A stretch of 64,000 bases of DNA, taken from Geothrix sp. 21YS21S-2 (lineage in GTDB: Bacteria > Acidobacteriota > Holophagae > Holophagales > Holophagaceae). Below, piece after piece: positions 49,402-57,365 of this stretch. The first letter of the stretch is position 1, and every line of letters starts with the position of its first letter. The DNA lies in contig NZ_CP132910.1 of NCBI RefSeq assembly GCF_030846775.1, positions 4,157,001-4,221,000 of the forward strand, in the 5' to 3' direction. The notes below the pieces were generated by a model. That model was given only the letters and a program-made list of their open reading frames with translations, did not search any database and was not told the DNA's origin. The position numbers and the translations under genes are program-made.

Positions 49402-49430
49402 TTGACGCAAAAGACCTACGGGTCTCTAAT
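49402..49430 (+). promoter_or_regulatory. Sigma70-type promoter of the lactate permease operon
   Basis: TTGACG (49402-49407) and TCTAAT (49425-49430) are separated by exactly 17 bases. The spacer contains a short inverted repeat (AGACC-TACG-GGTCT) that could bind a repressor. The leader to the permease ATG is about 135 bases; it contains the imperfect direct repeat CTAGTGCATC / TTAGTGATAC at 49443-49466. Confidence 0.65.
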
Positions 49431-49571
49431 TTCCGCATCCCTGCTAGTGCATCAATTAGTGATACCCACTCCTGCGAGGCCTCGTGACCCTTCGTCGAAC
49501 CTCCGGCTCCGTCCCCGCTCGCGGGGCCTTCCACCGGACTGTCCAAACCCTGTGAGTGAAAGGACTGAACC

Positions 49572-51236
49572 ATGCAGTGGAACCAGAACTACTCCGCCCT
49601 GAACGGGAGCCTGCTCCTGACGGCCCTGGTGGTGGCCATCCCCATCTTCTTCCTGTTCTGGGCCCTGGCGGTCAAGCGCATGAAGGGCCATGTGGCGGGG
49701 CCGATCACCCTGCTGATCACGGTCGTCATCAGCGTCCTCGTGTACCGGATGCCCGTGAGCGCGGCCCTGTCGGCCTCGGCGCTCGGCATGGTCACCGGAC
49801 TGTTCCCCATCGGCTGGATCATCCTCACCGCCGTGTTCCTCTTCAACCTGACCGTGGAGAGCGGCCAGTTCGAGATCATCAAGAGCTCCATCTCCTCCCT
49901 GTCCCCTGACCGGCGGATCCAGGCGCTGCTCATCGCCTTCTCCTTCTCCGCCTTCATGGAGGGCGTGGCGGGCCAGGGCGCTCCCGTCGCGGTCGCCGCG
50001 GCCATGCTCATCGGCCTGGGCTTCCCGGCCCTGCCGGCGGCCGTCATCTGCCTCGTGGCCAACACCCCGCCCGTGCCCTTCGGGCCCGTGGGCGTGCCGA
50101 CCATGATGATGTCCACGGTGACCGGCATCCCCGCCACCACCATGGCCCGCGCCGTCGGCATCGACATGGCCTTCATGGCCCTGATCATCCCCTTCTTCAT
50201 GGTGGTGGTCATGGTGGGCTTCAAGCGCGCCAAGGAAGTCATCCCCGCCTGCCTCGTGGCCGGCGTCAGCTACGCCGCGGCCTCCTTCGCGATCTCCACC
50301 TGGTTCGGGCCCGAGCTGCCCGCCATCGTGGCCTCCGTCGTGTCGCTGCTCTGCCTCGTGATCTTCCTGCGCTTCTGGCAGCCCGCGACCACCTGGACCT
50401 TCGAGGAGGACACCGCCGCCTCGCACGCCGCGGCCTCCGGCACCTATTCCGCCGGCCAGATCTTCAAGGCCTGGTCCCCCTTCCTCATCCTCATGGTGGT
50501 CATGGGCCTCTGGGGCACCCCCGCCTTCAAGGCGTACTGCACCAAGGCCCACCACTGGTTCGTGATGGTCCCGAGCTGGCCCTGGCTGAACGGCGTGGTC
50601 TTCAAGTCCGCCCCCATCGTCGCCAAGCCCGCCATGTACGGCGCCAACTACCGCTGGGACTGGCTCATCGCCCCCGGCACCGCCATGTTCATCTCCTCCC
50701 TGATCTCCATGGTTGTCCTGGGCATCAGCCCCGCCACGGGCACCCGGGTCTTCTTCAAGACCTTCAAGCAGCTCCGCTTCGCGCTCATCACCCTGGCCTC
50801 GGTCATCGGCCTGGGCTTCCTGGCCAACTACTCGGGCATGTCCTTCACCCTGGGCCTGGCCTTCGCCCAGCTGACCGGCATGGCGTTCCCCATCTTCTCG
50901 CCCGTCATCGGCCTCGTGGGCGTGTTCCTCACCGGCTCCGTGACCTCCTCGGCGGCCCTGTTCGGCAAGCTCCAGCAGGTCACCGCGGTGCACCTGGGAC
51001 TGAATCCCGTCCTCACCACCAGCGCCAACCTCTTCGGCGGCGTCATGGGCAAGCTCATCTCCCCGCAGTCGATCGCCGTGGCCTGCGCCGCGGTGGGCCT
51101 GGTCGGGCACGAGACCGACATCTTCCGCAAGACGCTCAAGTATTCGATGATCCTGCTGTGCATGGTGATCGTCCTGGTGCTGCTCCAGGCCTTCGTCATC
51201 CCCGCCATCCTCCCCACCGCTCCCGCCGCCATTTAA
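49572..51236 (+). CDS. L-lactate/glycolate permease (LctP family)
   Basis: 554 residues with about 12-14 membrane helices. Family signatures: FNLTVESGQFEIIKSSISSL, FSAFMEGVAGQGAPVAVAAA, NTPPVPFGPVGVPTMMM and the C-terminal GSVTSSAALFGKLQQVTA. LldP/GlcA proteins carry L-lactate, D-lactate or glycolate with protons across the inner membrane. The ATG has AAAGGA upstream. It heads an operon with a cupin and a class V aminotransferase; no lactate dehydrogenase gene follows, which is unusual for an lldP operon and points to glycolate/glyoxylate or to pyruvate transamination. Confidence 0.93.
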   Translation: MQWNQNYSALNGSLLLTALVVAIPIFFLFWALAVKRMKGHVAGPITLLITVVISVLVYRMPVSAALSASALGMVTGLFPIGWIILTAVFLFNLTVESGQFEIIKSSISSLSPDRRIQALLIAFSFSAFMEGVAGQGAPVAVAAAMLIGLGFPALPAAVICLVANTPPVPFGPVGVPTMMMSTVTGIPATTMARAVGIDMAFMALIIPFFMVVVMVGFKRAKEVIPACLVAGVSYAAASFAISTWFGPELPAIVASVVSLLCLVIFLRFWQPATTWTFEEDTAASHAAASGTYSAGQIFKAWSPFLILMVVMGLWGTPAFKAYCTKAHHWFVMVPSWPWLNGVVFKSAPIVAKPAMYGANYRWDWLIAPGTAMFISSLISMVVLGISPATGTRVFFKTFKQLRFALITLASVIGLGFLANYSGMSFTLGLAFAQLTGMAFPIFSPVIGLVGVFLTGSVTSSAALFGKLQQVTAVHLGLNPVLTTSANLFGGVMGKLISPQSIAVACAAVGLVGHETDIFRKTLKYSMILLCMVIVLVLLQAFVIPAILPTAPAAI

Positions 51237-51275
51237 GCGGTAGAATCGAACCTTCCCCGCAAAGGAGAGACCGCC

Positions 51276-51689
51276 ATGACCCTCACCGCCTATGAACCCG
51301 GTACGCTCAAGGGCCTGATCGATTCGACCCCGGCCGAGTCCATCCTCCTCCACCTCCGCGACGAATACGCCAAGCGCACCCTGCCCGAGAAGGGCGTGGA
51401 CAGCGTGGTGGCGTACGACTGCCCCCGCACCCAGCTGATGGTGCGCACGGCCGTCAAGGGCACCCAGGTGGGGACCCACTTCCACACCGTCTGCGACGAG
51501 TACGTGATCGTGGTGGGCGGCAAGGGCGAGATCCTCGTCAACGGCGAGTGGAAGCCCGTGAAGATGGGCGACGTCCACGTCTGTCCCCGGGGGATCGTCC
51601 ACGACACCCGCGCCCTGGAGGAGAACCTCCAGTACCTCTCGATCTTCACCCCCCATCTCCCTGCCGGCACCGACATCAACTGGCTCTAG
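51276..51689 (+). CDS. Cupin-domain protein
   Basis: 137 residues; ATG preceded by AAAGGAGAG. The cupin motifs are GTHFHTVCDEYVIVVGGKGE (H, H, E for metal) and HVCPRGIVHDTRAL (second histidine). An acidic/polar N-terminal helix precedes them (ESILLHLRDEYAKRTLPEKG). It sits between the permease and the aminotransferase with short gaps on both sides, so it is part of that operon. It may be a metal-dependent isomerase or sensor for the same acid; no substrate can be named. Confidence 0.82.
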   Translation: MTLTAYEPGTLKGLIDSTPAESILLHLRDEYAKRTLPEKGVDSVVAYDCPRTQLMVRTAVKGTQVGTHFHTVCDEYVIVVGGKGEILVNGEWKPVKMGDVHVCPRGIVHDTRALEENLQYLSIFTPHLPAGTDINWL

Positions 51690-51706
51690 TTCCAAGGAGG
51701 ACTCCC

Positions 51707-52858
51707 ATGCCCGCACTGCTTCCCAACATCGATCCCGATGGACTCATGGAGTTCTCGGTGGTCTACACGGACCGCGCCCTGAACCACATGTCCAAGAAGT
51801 TCCAGCTCGTCATGCGCGAGATGGACCGCATCCTCAAGCTCGTCTACAACGCCAAGGGCGTCGCCCTGGTCCCCGGCAGCGGCACCTTCGGCATGGAGGC
51901 CGTGGCCCGCCAGTTCTGCGCCGGCAAGAAGGCGCTGGTGATCCGCGACGGCTTCTTCAGCTTCCGCTGGTCCCAGATCTTCGACATGGGCGCGATCCCC
52001 TCCTCCCACGTGGTGCTCAAGGCCCACCGGATGGGGACCGACAAGCAGTCCCCCTGGGCGCCCACGCCCATCGCCGAGGTGGTCGCCGCCATCGCCGCCG
52101 AGAAGCCCGCCGTCGTCATCGCCCCCCACGTGGAGACGGCCGCCGGCATCATCCTCCCCGACGGCTACATCAAGGCCGTCACCGAGGCCACCCACGCCGC
52201 GGGCGGCCTGTTCGTCCTGGACTGCATCGCCTCCGGCTGCATGTGGGTCGACATGGAGGCCCTGGGCGTGGACGTGATCGTGAGCGCCCCCCAGAAGGGC
52301 TGGAGCGGCAGCCCCTGCGCCGCCATGGTCATGCTGAGCGAGAAGGCCAAGGCCGTCATGGCCGAGACCACCAGCTCCAGCTTCGCCTGCGACCTCAAGA
52401 AGTGGTCGTCCATCATGGACGCGTTCCTCAAGGGCGGCCACGCCTACCACGCCACCATGCCCACCGACGCCCTGGCCAAGGACTGCGCCGTCATGCAGGA
52501 GATGGAAGCCTACGGCTTCGAGAAGCTGCGCGCCGAGCAGGCCGAGCTGGGCGCCAAGGCCCGCCACCTGCTGGAAAGCTGCGGCCTCCCCAGCGTCGCC
52601 GCCGAGGGCTTCAAGGCCCCGGGCGTCGTGGTCAGCTTCACCACCGACCCCGACATCCAGTCCGGGAAGAAGTTCGTGGCCGCCGGCTACCAGATCGCCT
52701 CCGGCGTGCCCCTCCAGTGCGACGAGGGCCCGGACTTCATGACCTTCCGCCTCGGCCTCTTCGGCCTTGAGAAGCTGCACAACGTCGACCGCACCGTGGG
52801 CTTCCTCGCCGCGGCGCTGAAGGAAGTCGGCCTCCGCGAAGGCGTCCCGGCCCGCTAA
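51707..52858 (+). CDS. Class V aminotransferase, alanine-glyoxylate/serine-pyruvate type
   Basis: 383 residues; ATG preceded by CAAGGAGG. PLP lysine K197 in VSAPQKGWSGSPCAAMVML, cofactor aspartate in LFVLDCIASGC, and VPGSGTFGMEAVARQF near residue 53, all typical of the AGXT/SPT group. It moves an amino group between alanine or serine and glyoxylate or pyruvate. Linked to a lactate/glycolate permease, it may turn imported glycolate (after oxidation to glyoxylate) into glycine, or pyruvate into alanine. It ends 22 bases before a strong terminator and is the last gene of the operon. Confidence 0.9.
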   Translation: MPALLPNIDPDGLMEFSVVYTDRALNHMSKKFQLVMREMDRILKLVYNAKGVALVPGSGTFGMEAVARQFCAGKKALVIRDGFFSFRWSQIFDMGAIPSSHVVLKAHRMGTDKQSPWAPTPIAEVVAAIAAEKPAVVIAPHVETAAGIILPDGYIKAVTEATHAAGGLFVLDCIASGCMWVDMEALGVDVIVSAPQKGWSGSPCAAMVMLSEKAKAVMAETTSSSFACDLKKWSSIMDAFLKGGHAYHATMPTDALAKDCAVMQEMEAYGFEKLRAEQAELGAKARHLLESCGLPSVAAEGFKAPGVVVSFTTDPDIQSGKKFVAAGYQIASGVPLQCDEGPDFMTFRLGLFGLEKLHNVDRTVGFLAAALKEVGLREGVPAR

Positions 52859-52880
52859 GGGCTCCGGATGGATTCACCCG

Positions 52881-52923
52881 CCACCCTTGATTGAATCGTT
52901 GATTCAATCAAGGGTGGTTTTTT
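52881..52923 (+). terminator. Strong intrinsic terminator after the aminotransferase gene
   Basis: A perfect 17-base stem (52881-52897 with 52901-52917), three-base loop GTT, then TTTTTT. The inner stem consists of the GATTGAATC/GATTCAATC sequence that also forms the palindrome before the Fic gene, so the terminator and the possible operator share sequence. Confidence 0.9.
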
Positions 52924-52942
52924 GGGCTTGAGGGAATCGTTC

Positions 52943-52962
52943 GATTCAATCAAGATTGAATC
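52943..52962. promoter_or_regulatory. Palindrome just upstream of the Fic gene
   Basis: GATTCAATC (52943-52951), AA, GATTGAATC (52954-52962), 15 bases before the ATG. The same half-sites occur inside the terminator at 52889-52909. It may be an operator, perhaps for the winged-helix N-terminus of the Fic protein itself, or a hairpin hiding the ribosome-binding site in the mRNA. Confidence 0.5.
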
Positions 52963-52977
52963 AAATCCGGGGGTCCC

Positions 52978-54234
52978 ATGCAGCCGCCCACCACCGCTTC
53001 CGCCCGCCAGGAGGGGATCCTGGCCTTCCTGCGCCTGCGGCCGGGGGGAGTGGCCCGCCACGAGCTGGAGGGCCTTCCGGAGGCCGCGGGCCTCGACCCC
53101 CAGCGCCTGCGGCGCCTGCTGGCGCCGCTGGTGAAGGACGGGCGGATCCGGGTGGAAGGAGCCACCCAGGCCCGGCGGTATTTCCCGGGGGACGGGGGGA
53201 CGGAGTCCCTGCCGCTGAGCCCGGAGGGCCGGGCGGCCCTGGCGCGCGTCCTCCGGCCGGACCGCACTCCCGCCGTCTACCACCGGCCCTTCCTGGACAC
53301 CTACCAGCCCAACGAGGTCTGGTACCTGCCCATGGAACTCCGCCATCACCTGGCGGGCCTGGGCCGGGCCGGGGACCGGTCCCGCCGGCCGGCGCTCCTG
53401 GCGGACCTGGCCTGGAACTCCGCCCGCCTGGATGGGGCCGCCACCCCCCGGACTGAGGCTGAGGCCCTCTTCTCCGGGGCGGAGGCGGCCCCGGAGGACC
53501 TTCCGCTCCTCAACCACAAGGCCGCCACCGACTGGATGGCCGGGGCGGAGGGGGCCGACCCGGTGACCGTGCAGAACCTCCATGCCCTGCTCACGGACGG
53601 CCTGCTGGAGGCTCCCGGGGCCGGGGGCCGGCTTAGGACGGGCCCCCTGGCGCTGCCGGGGACCCGCTACGCGCCCCCCGAGGCCCCCAGGCTGGTGGAG
53701 TGGTGCTTCCGCCAGATCCTGCGGACGGCGTCCCGGATCCTGGATCCGTACGAGCAGTCCTTCTTCCTGCTGGTGCACCTTCCCTACCTGCAGCCCTTCG
53801 CCCAGGCCAGCGGAAGCGTCGCGCGCCTGGCGGCGAACCTGCCCCTCCTGCGACGGCAGGTCGTCCCCGTCACCTTCGCCGCCGTGCCGGCCCAGGCCTA
53901 CGCCCAGGCCATGCGGGCGGTGTGGGAGGAGAACGACCCGGCCCTGCTGCGGGATGTCTTCGCCTTCGCGGTGGAGCATTCCTGCGGGTCGACCGGGCCC
54001 GATCCCTTCCGCCTGCGCTACCGGGCCGGGATCCGCGCCGCGGTGCGCGAGGCGGTCCTGGCGGGGGAGACCGGAGCCGGGGCGCGCATCCGCGCCATCG
54101 CCGCCCGGCTCCCGGCGGCCGACGGCCCCAGGTTCCGGGCGGAGGTGGACGCGGAGCTGTCCGCCCTTCACGACGGGAACTTCGCGCGGTTCCTCACGTC
54201 CGCCGAATTCGCGGCCTGGAAGGAGCGCCGCTGA
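52978..54234 (+). CDS. Fic-family protein with N-terminal winged helix and degenerate Fic motif
   Basis: 418 residues. Residues 10-70 form a winged-helix domain (EGILAFLRLRPGGVARHELE, then LVKDGRIRVEGATQARRYFP). The Fic fold follows: a QPNEVWYLP segment, NSARLDG in place of the inhibitory S/TxxxE(G/N), a bundle of helices, and at 265-290 VHLPYLQPFAQASGSVARLA. In this subgroup of Fic proteins the core normally reads QPFxDxNKRxSR; here the acidic, Asn, Lys and Arg positions are replaced (QPFAQASGSVAR), and the classic catalytic His is Gln. AMP transfer activity is therefore doubtful. It may work as a regulator through its HTH domain. It follows the lactate operon terminator and is convergent, with adjacent stop codons, with the next gene. 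Confidence 0.8.
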   Translation: MQPPTTASARQEGILAFLRLRPGGVARHELEGLPEAAGLDPQRLRRLLAPLVKDGRIRVEGATQARRYFPGDGGTESLPLSPEGRAALARVLRPDRTPAVYHRPFLDTYQPNEVWYLPMELRHHLAGLGRAGDRSRRPALLADLAWNSARLDGAATPRTEAEALFSGAEAAPEDLPLLNHKAATDWMAGAEGADPVTVQNLHALLTDGLLEAPGAGGRLRTGPLALPGTRYAPPEAPRLVEWCFRQILRTASRILDPYEQSFFLLVHLPYLQPFAQASGSVARLAANLPLLRRQVVPVTFAAVPAQAYAQAMRAVWEENDPALLRDVFAFAVEHSCGSTGPDPFRLRYRAGIRAAVREAVLAGETGAGARIRAIAARLPAADGPRFRAEVDAELSALHDGNFARFLTSAEFAAWKERR

Positions 54235-55137
54235 CTACCGGCTGGCCACCTCGAGGGCGCCGGCGAGGGTGAGGAGCGAGGTTTCCTGGGCGTGGAGCAT
54301 CAGTTCCAGCTGCTCCAGGGTGACGCACTGGGCCGCCACCTCGGGGGTCCGGTCGCCGGGGATCCCGGCCGCCAGCTCCAGGGCGAACTGGCACTGGGCG
54401 CCCGCGGTGTCGAGATCCCGGAGGGCGTTCGCGAGATCCACCCGGGTCTCCCTCGCCACGGCCCGCTCATCCCGGTTCGAGGGCGCGCCCTTGAGGGCCA
54501 GCCTTTTCTCCACAGAGGTCTCCAGCCGGCTGATCTGGCCGAGGACCGTGCGGCAGCGCGTGAGGGCCTCCTGCAGGCCCCGCTGGAACCGCCCGGTGGC
54601 CGCCTGGGCATCGGGGGTCGAGGAGGTGCCGGGGGCTTCCTTGGGTTCGGGGTCGGAGACCTTGCAGTCGCCAAGGCCCCTTTCCGTTCCGTCGACGGGG
54701 GCGTCCTTGGTTTCGCCCTTCTCCTCGAAGAACGCCTTGGTGATGACGATCCGGTTCCCCTGCTCGAGCCTGAGCGCGCCATCCGTCGCCGCCCGGTGGT
54801 CCAGGGTCTCCAGGGTGCTGACCAGGGTTCCCGAGGCGAGTTTCGTGCGGACCTTGATCAGGCAGAAATCCCCTCTGCCGTCCTTCAGCACGAATTTGAG
54901 AATGCCGGGCGTGGTCACTTCGAGGCTCGCGGCCTGGCCCTTGGCGTGGGTCGGGAGCTGCAGGTTGTCCCAGGCGGTGCGGAACGCGGCGGGGCTGTCC
55001 GGCAGCAGGGACGCGTTCCGCTGAACGGTATAGGTGCCTGCCGTCGGGTTGAGGATCTCCACGGTGCCCGCGAAAAGGGGGCTGGCGAGGATGGCCAGGG
55101 CGGGGGCGACGAGGGCTTTGGGGCAGTGGAAGGGCAT
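54235..55137 (-). CDS. Exported protein of unknown function, 300 residues
   Basis: A signal peptide (ALVAPALAILASPLFAGTVE) is followed by a beta-rich N-terminal half (ILNPTAGTYTVQRNASLLPD, then VTTPGILKFVLKDGRGDFCL) and a helical C-terminal half (GRFQRGLQEALTRCRTVLGQ, then LEQLELMLHAQETSLLTLAG). The polar linker between them (ERGLGDCKVSDPEPKEAPGT) is proline- and glutamate-rich. No family is recognised. It contains five cysteines that could form disulfides in the periplasm. The region 55138-55308 on its 5' side holds a short A/T-rich inverted repeat (GAACCT...AGGTTC, 55227-55248) and no gene. Confidence 0.68.
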   Translation of the reverse strand: MPFHCPKALVAPALAILASPLFAGTVEILNPTAGTYTVQRNASLLPDSPAAFRTAWDNLQLPTHAKGQAASLEVTTPGILKFVLKDGRGDFCLIKVRTKLASGTLVSTLETLDHRAATDGALRLEQGNRIVITKAFFEEKGETKDAPVDGTERGLGDCKVSDPEPKEAPGTSSTPDAQAATGRFQRGLQEALTRCRTVLGQISRLETSVEKRLALKGAPSNRDERAVARETRVDLANALRDLDTAGAQCQFALELAAGIPGDRTPEVAAQCVTLEQLELMLHAQETSLLTLAGALEVASR

Positions 55138-55308
55138 GGTGGCGACTCCTGGCGCGGGGGGTAGAGGACAGAGGCACTGCGCCCCGGCGCCGGGTGGTCG
55201 ACCGGGGTGCAGCCCCGGTATTAAATGAACCTGTTATTAAATAGGTTCCCCGCTGGAATCCCATGGGATGGGGAGCCGCTCGGCATGGCCTGGCGCGGCG
55301 TAGGTGCC

Positions 55309-55764
55309 CTACCGCTTGTAGATGCCGCAGCCGAAGAGGAGCCCGTCGTGCATCTCGATATAGGAAGTCTTCGCCAGCACCTTGCCGCTGACCGGGTCGG
55401 GATACTTGTAGTCCACCCAGCCCTTGCCCTTGGCCTTGCCCAGGGCGAGCATCTCCTTGACGATCATCTTGCCGTCCGGGTCCTTCAGGCCGCTCCGGTC
55501 CTTGCCGACCAGTTCCACCGAGTTGAAGCCGATGGCCTTGCACAGGCCGGCCTGGTCGTAGACGAAGAGGTACATCTCCCCGCCCGAGCCCACGTGGAAG
55601 ACCCCGTTGGACTGGTTGGTCTGCTGGATGAGCTTCTCGATGCCGTTGGCCTTCGCGTAGGTCACCGCGCGCTTCACCAGGGATTCCGCCTGGGCCGGGG
55701 TGGGCGACTGGGCGGAAGCCATGATGCAGGGGAGGACGGCGGCGATGAGCGGGAACTTCCTCAT
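55309..55764 (-). CDS. Exported single-cache-domain protein
   Basis: 151 residues from the ATG at 55764-55762 (GGAGGTTCCC upstream). A signal peptide (FPLIAAVLPCIMASAQSP) precedes a single-cache (sCache_2-like) domain: AESLVKRAVTYAKANGIEKL, NGVFHVGSGGEMYLFVYDQA, GKMIVKEMLALGKAKGKGWV, DYKYPDPVSGKVLAKTSYIE. Usually this domain is the periplasmic sensor part of a chemoreceptor or kinase; here it is a free, soluble periplasmic protein, so it may bind a small carboxylate and pass it to a membrane sensor. Confidence 0.82.
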   Translation of the reverse strand: MRKFPLIAAVLPCIMASAQSPTPAQAESLVKRAVTYAKANGIEKLIQQTNQSNGVFHVGSGGEMYLFVYDQAGLCKAIGFNSVELVGKDRSGLKDPDGKMIVKEMLALGKAKGKGWVDYKYPDPVSGKVLAKTSYIEMHDGLLFGCGIYKR

Positions 55765-55863
55765 GGGAACCTCCAAAAAAGTGCGATGGGCTGGGGACAA
55801 GGAAGACTCTACACGCCTTCCGGGGGAAAGCAAATTCCATCCTCGAGGGCCCCGGACCGGGTC

Positions 55864-57363
55864 TCAGTCCCGCCGCCTCCGCTCCCCGAGCTTGACCCCC
55901 AGCACCCGCATCTCGCCCGTCGCGTCCCGCTCCTCCAGGCGCACCGTGAACCCCCACAGGTAGGCCATGTGCTCCAGCACGGCCTCGAAATCCGTGGCCA
56001 GGGGCAGGCCCCGGGGGTTGGTGTAGCACAGGGTGAGGGTGCGGTCGCCGCGCAGGTCCACGCTCCACACCTGGATGTTGGGCTCGCGGCTGCCGAGGTT
56101 GTACTGGTCCGCCAGGGATCTCCGCAAGTCCTCGTACCCGGGTTCGTCGTGGATGGAGCCGATGCGCAGGCGCGGGGCCTTGTCGTCGTCCACCACCGTG
56201 AAGAACCGGAACTCCCGCATGAGGCGGGGGGAGAGGAACTGCGCGATGAAGCTCTCGTCCTTGAAGTTTTGCATGGCGAAGGGCAGGGTCTCCCGCCAGT
56301 CCGAGCCCGCCGCGTCGGGGAACCAGTGGCGGTCCTCCTCCGTGGGGGCCTCGCAGATGCGCCGGAGGTCCCGCCACATGGCGAAGCCCAGGGCGTAGGG
56401 GTTGACGCCGGAATACCAGGAGCTGTTGTAGGGGGGCTGGTGGATGACGCTGGTGTGGGAGTGGAGGAACTCGAACATGAACCCGTCGCCCACGCTGCCC
56501 TCGTCGTACAGCGCGTTGAGCAGGGTGAAGTGCCAGAAGGAGGCCCAGCCCTCGTTCATGAGCTGGGTCTGGCGCTGGGGGTGGAAGTACTGGGCCACCT
56601 TGCGCACGATGCGCACCACCTCCCGCTGCCAGGGCTCCAGGAGGGGGGCGTTCTTCTCGATGAAGTAGAGGAGGTTCTCCTCGGGCTCCTTCGGAAAGCG
56701 GGGCTCCTCGGCGGGCTTCTCCTTCTCGGGGCGCGCCGGGAGGGTGCGCCAGAGCTCGTTCACCTGGGCCTGGAGGTAGGCCTCGCGCTCCTTCTGGCGC
56801 AGGCGCTCCTTGGTGAGGGAGAGCCGCGGGGAGCGGCGGTACCGGTCCACGCCCAGGTTCATGAGGGCGTGGCACGCGTCCAGGAGGCGCTCCACGGCCT
56901 CCTGGCCGTGGCGCTCCTCGCACTGGGCGATGTAGTCCCGGGCGAACACCAGGTAGTCGATGATGGTGCCGGCGCTGGTCCACTGGCGGAACAGGTGGTT
57001 GCCCTTGAAGAAGGAATTGTGGCCGTAGGCCGCGTGGGCGATCACCAGGGCCTGCATGGTCAGGGTGTTCTCCTCCATGAGGTAGGCGATGCAGGGGTCG
57101 GAGTTGATGACGATCTCGTAGGCCAGGCCCATCTGACCGCGGCGGTAGCGGTTCTCCGTGGCCAGGAAGTGCTTGCCGAAGGACCAGTGGTGGTAGTTGA
57201 CCGGCATGCCCGCCGAGGCGTACGCGTCCATCATCTGCTGGGAGCTGATGATCTCCAGCTGGTGGGGGTAGGTGTCCAGGCCGAAGTCCCGGGCGATCCT
57301 GCCGATGGCCTCGTCGTAGGCCGTGATGGACTCGAAGGTCCACTCCGATCCCCCCGGCAGCAT
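55864..57363 (-). CDS. SpoVR-family protein
   Basis: 499 residues. Family segments: YPHQLEIISSQQMMDAYASA, VNYHHWSFGKHFLATENRYR, AHAAYGHNSFFKGNHLFRQW, LMNEGWASFWHFTLLNALYD and GVNPYALGFAMWRDLRRICE. SpoVR/YcgB proteins are cytoplasmic and needed for spore cortex formation in Bacillus; in non-spore-formers they belong to the prkA-yeaH-ycgB stress set. It is the last gene of that operon, 2 bases after the DUF444 gene. The biochemical function is unknown. Confidence 0.95.
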   Translation of the reverse strand: MLPGGSEWTFESITAYDEAIGRIARDFGLDTYPHQLEIISSQQMMDAYASAGMPVNYHHWSFGKHFLATENRYRRGQMGLAYEIVINSDPCIAYLMEENTLTMQALVIAHAAYGHNSFFKGNHLFRQWTSAGTIIDYLVFARDYIAQCEERHGQEAVERLLDACHALMNLGVDRYRRSPRLSLTKERLRQKEREAYLQAQVNELWRTLPARPEKEKPAEEPRFPKEPEENLLYFIEKNAPLLEPWQREVVRIVRKVAQYFHPQRQTQLMNEGWASFWHFTLLNALYDEGSVGDGFMFEFLHSHTSVIHQPPYNSSWYSGVNPYALGFAMWRDLRRICEAPTEEDRHWFPDAAGSDWRETLPFAMQNFKDESFIAQFLSPRLMREFRFFTVVDDDKAPRLRIGSIHDEPGYEDLRRSLADQYNLGSREPNIQVWSVDLRGDRTLTLCYTNPRGLPLATDFEAVLEHMAYLWGFTVRLEERDATGEMRVLGVKLGERRRRD

Positions 57364-57365
57364 GG

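Noticed and set aside
49274-49571. Riboswitch or leader peptide in the permease leader
   Set aside because: I saw no known aptamer core, no short frame with clustered codons and no terminator/antiterminator pair; only the promoter and palindromes are supported.
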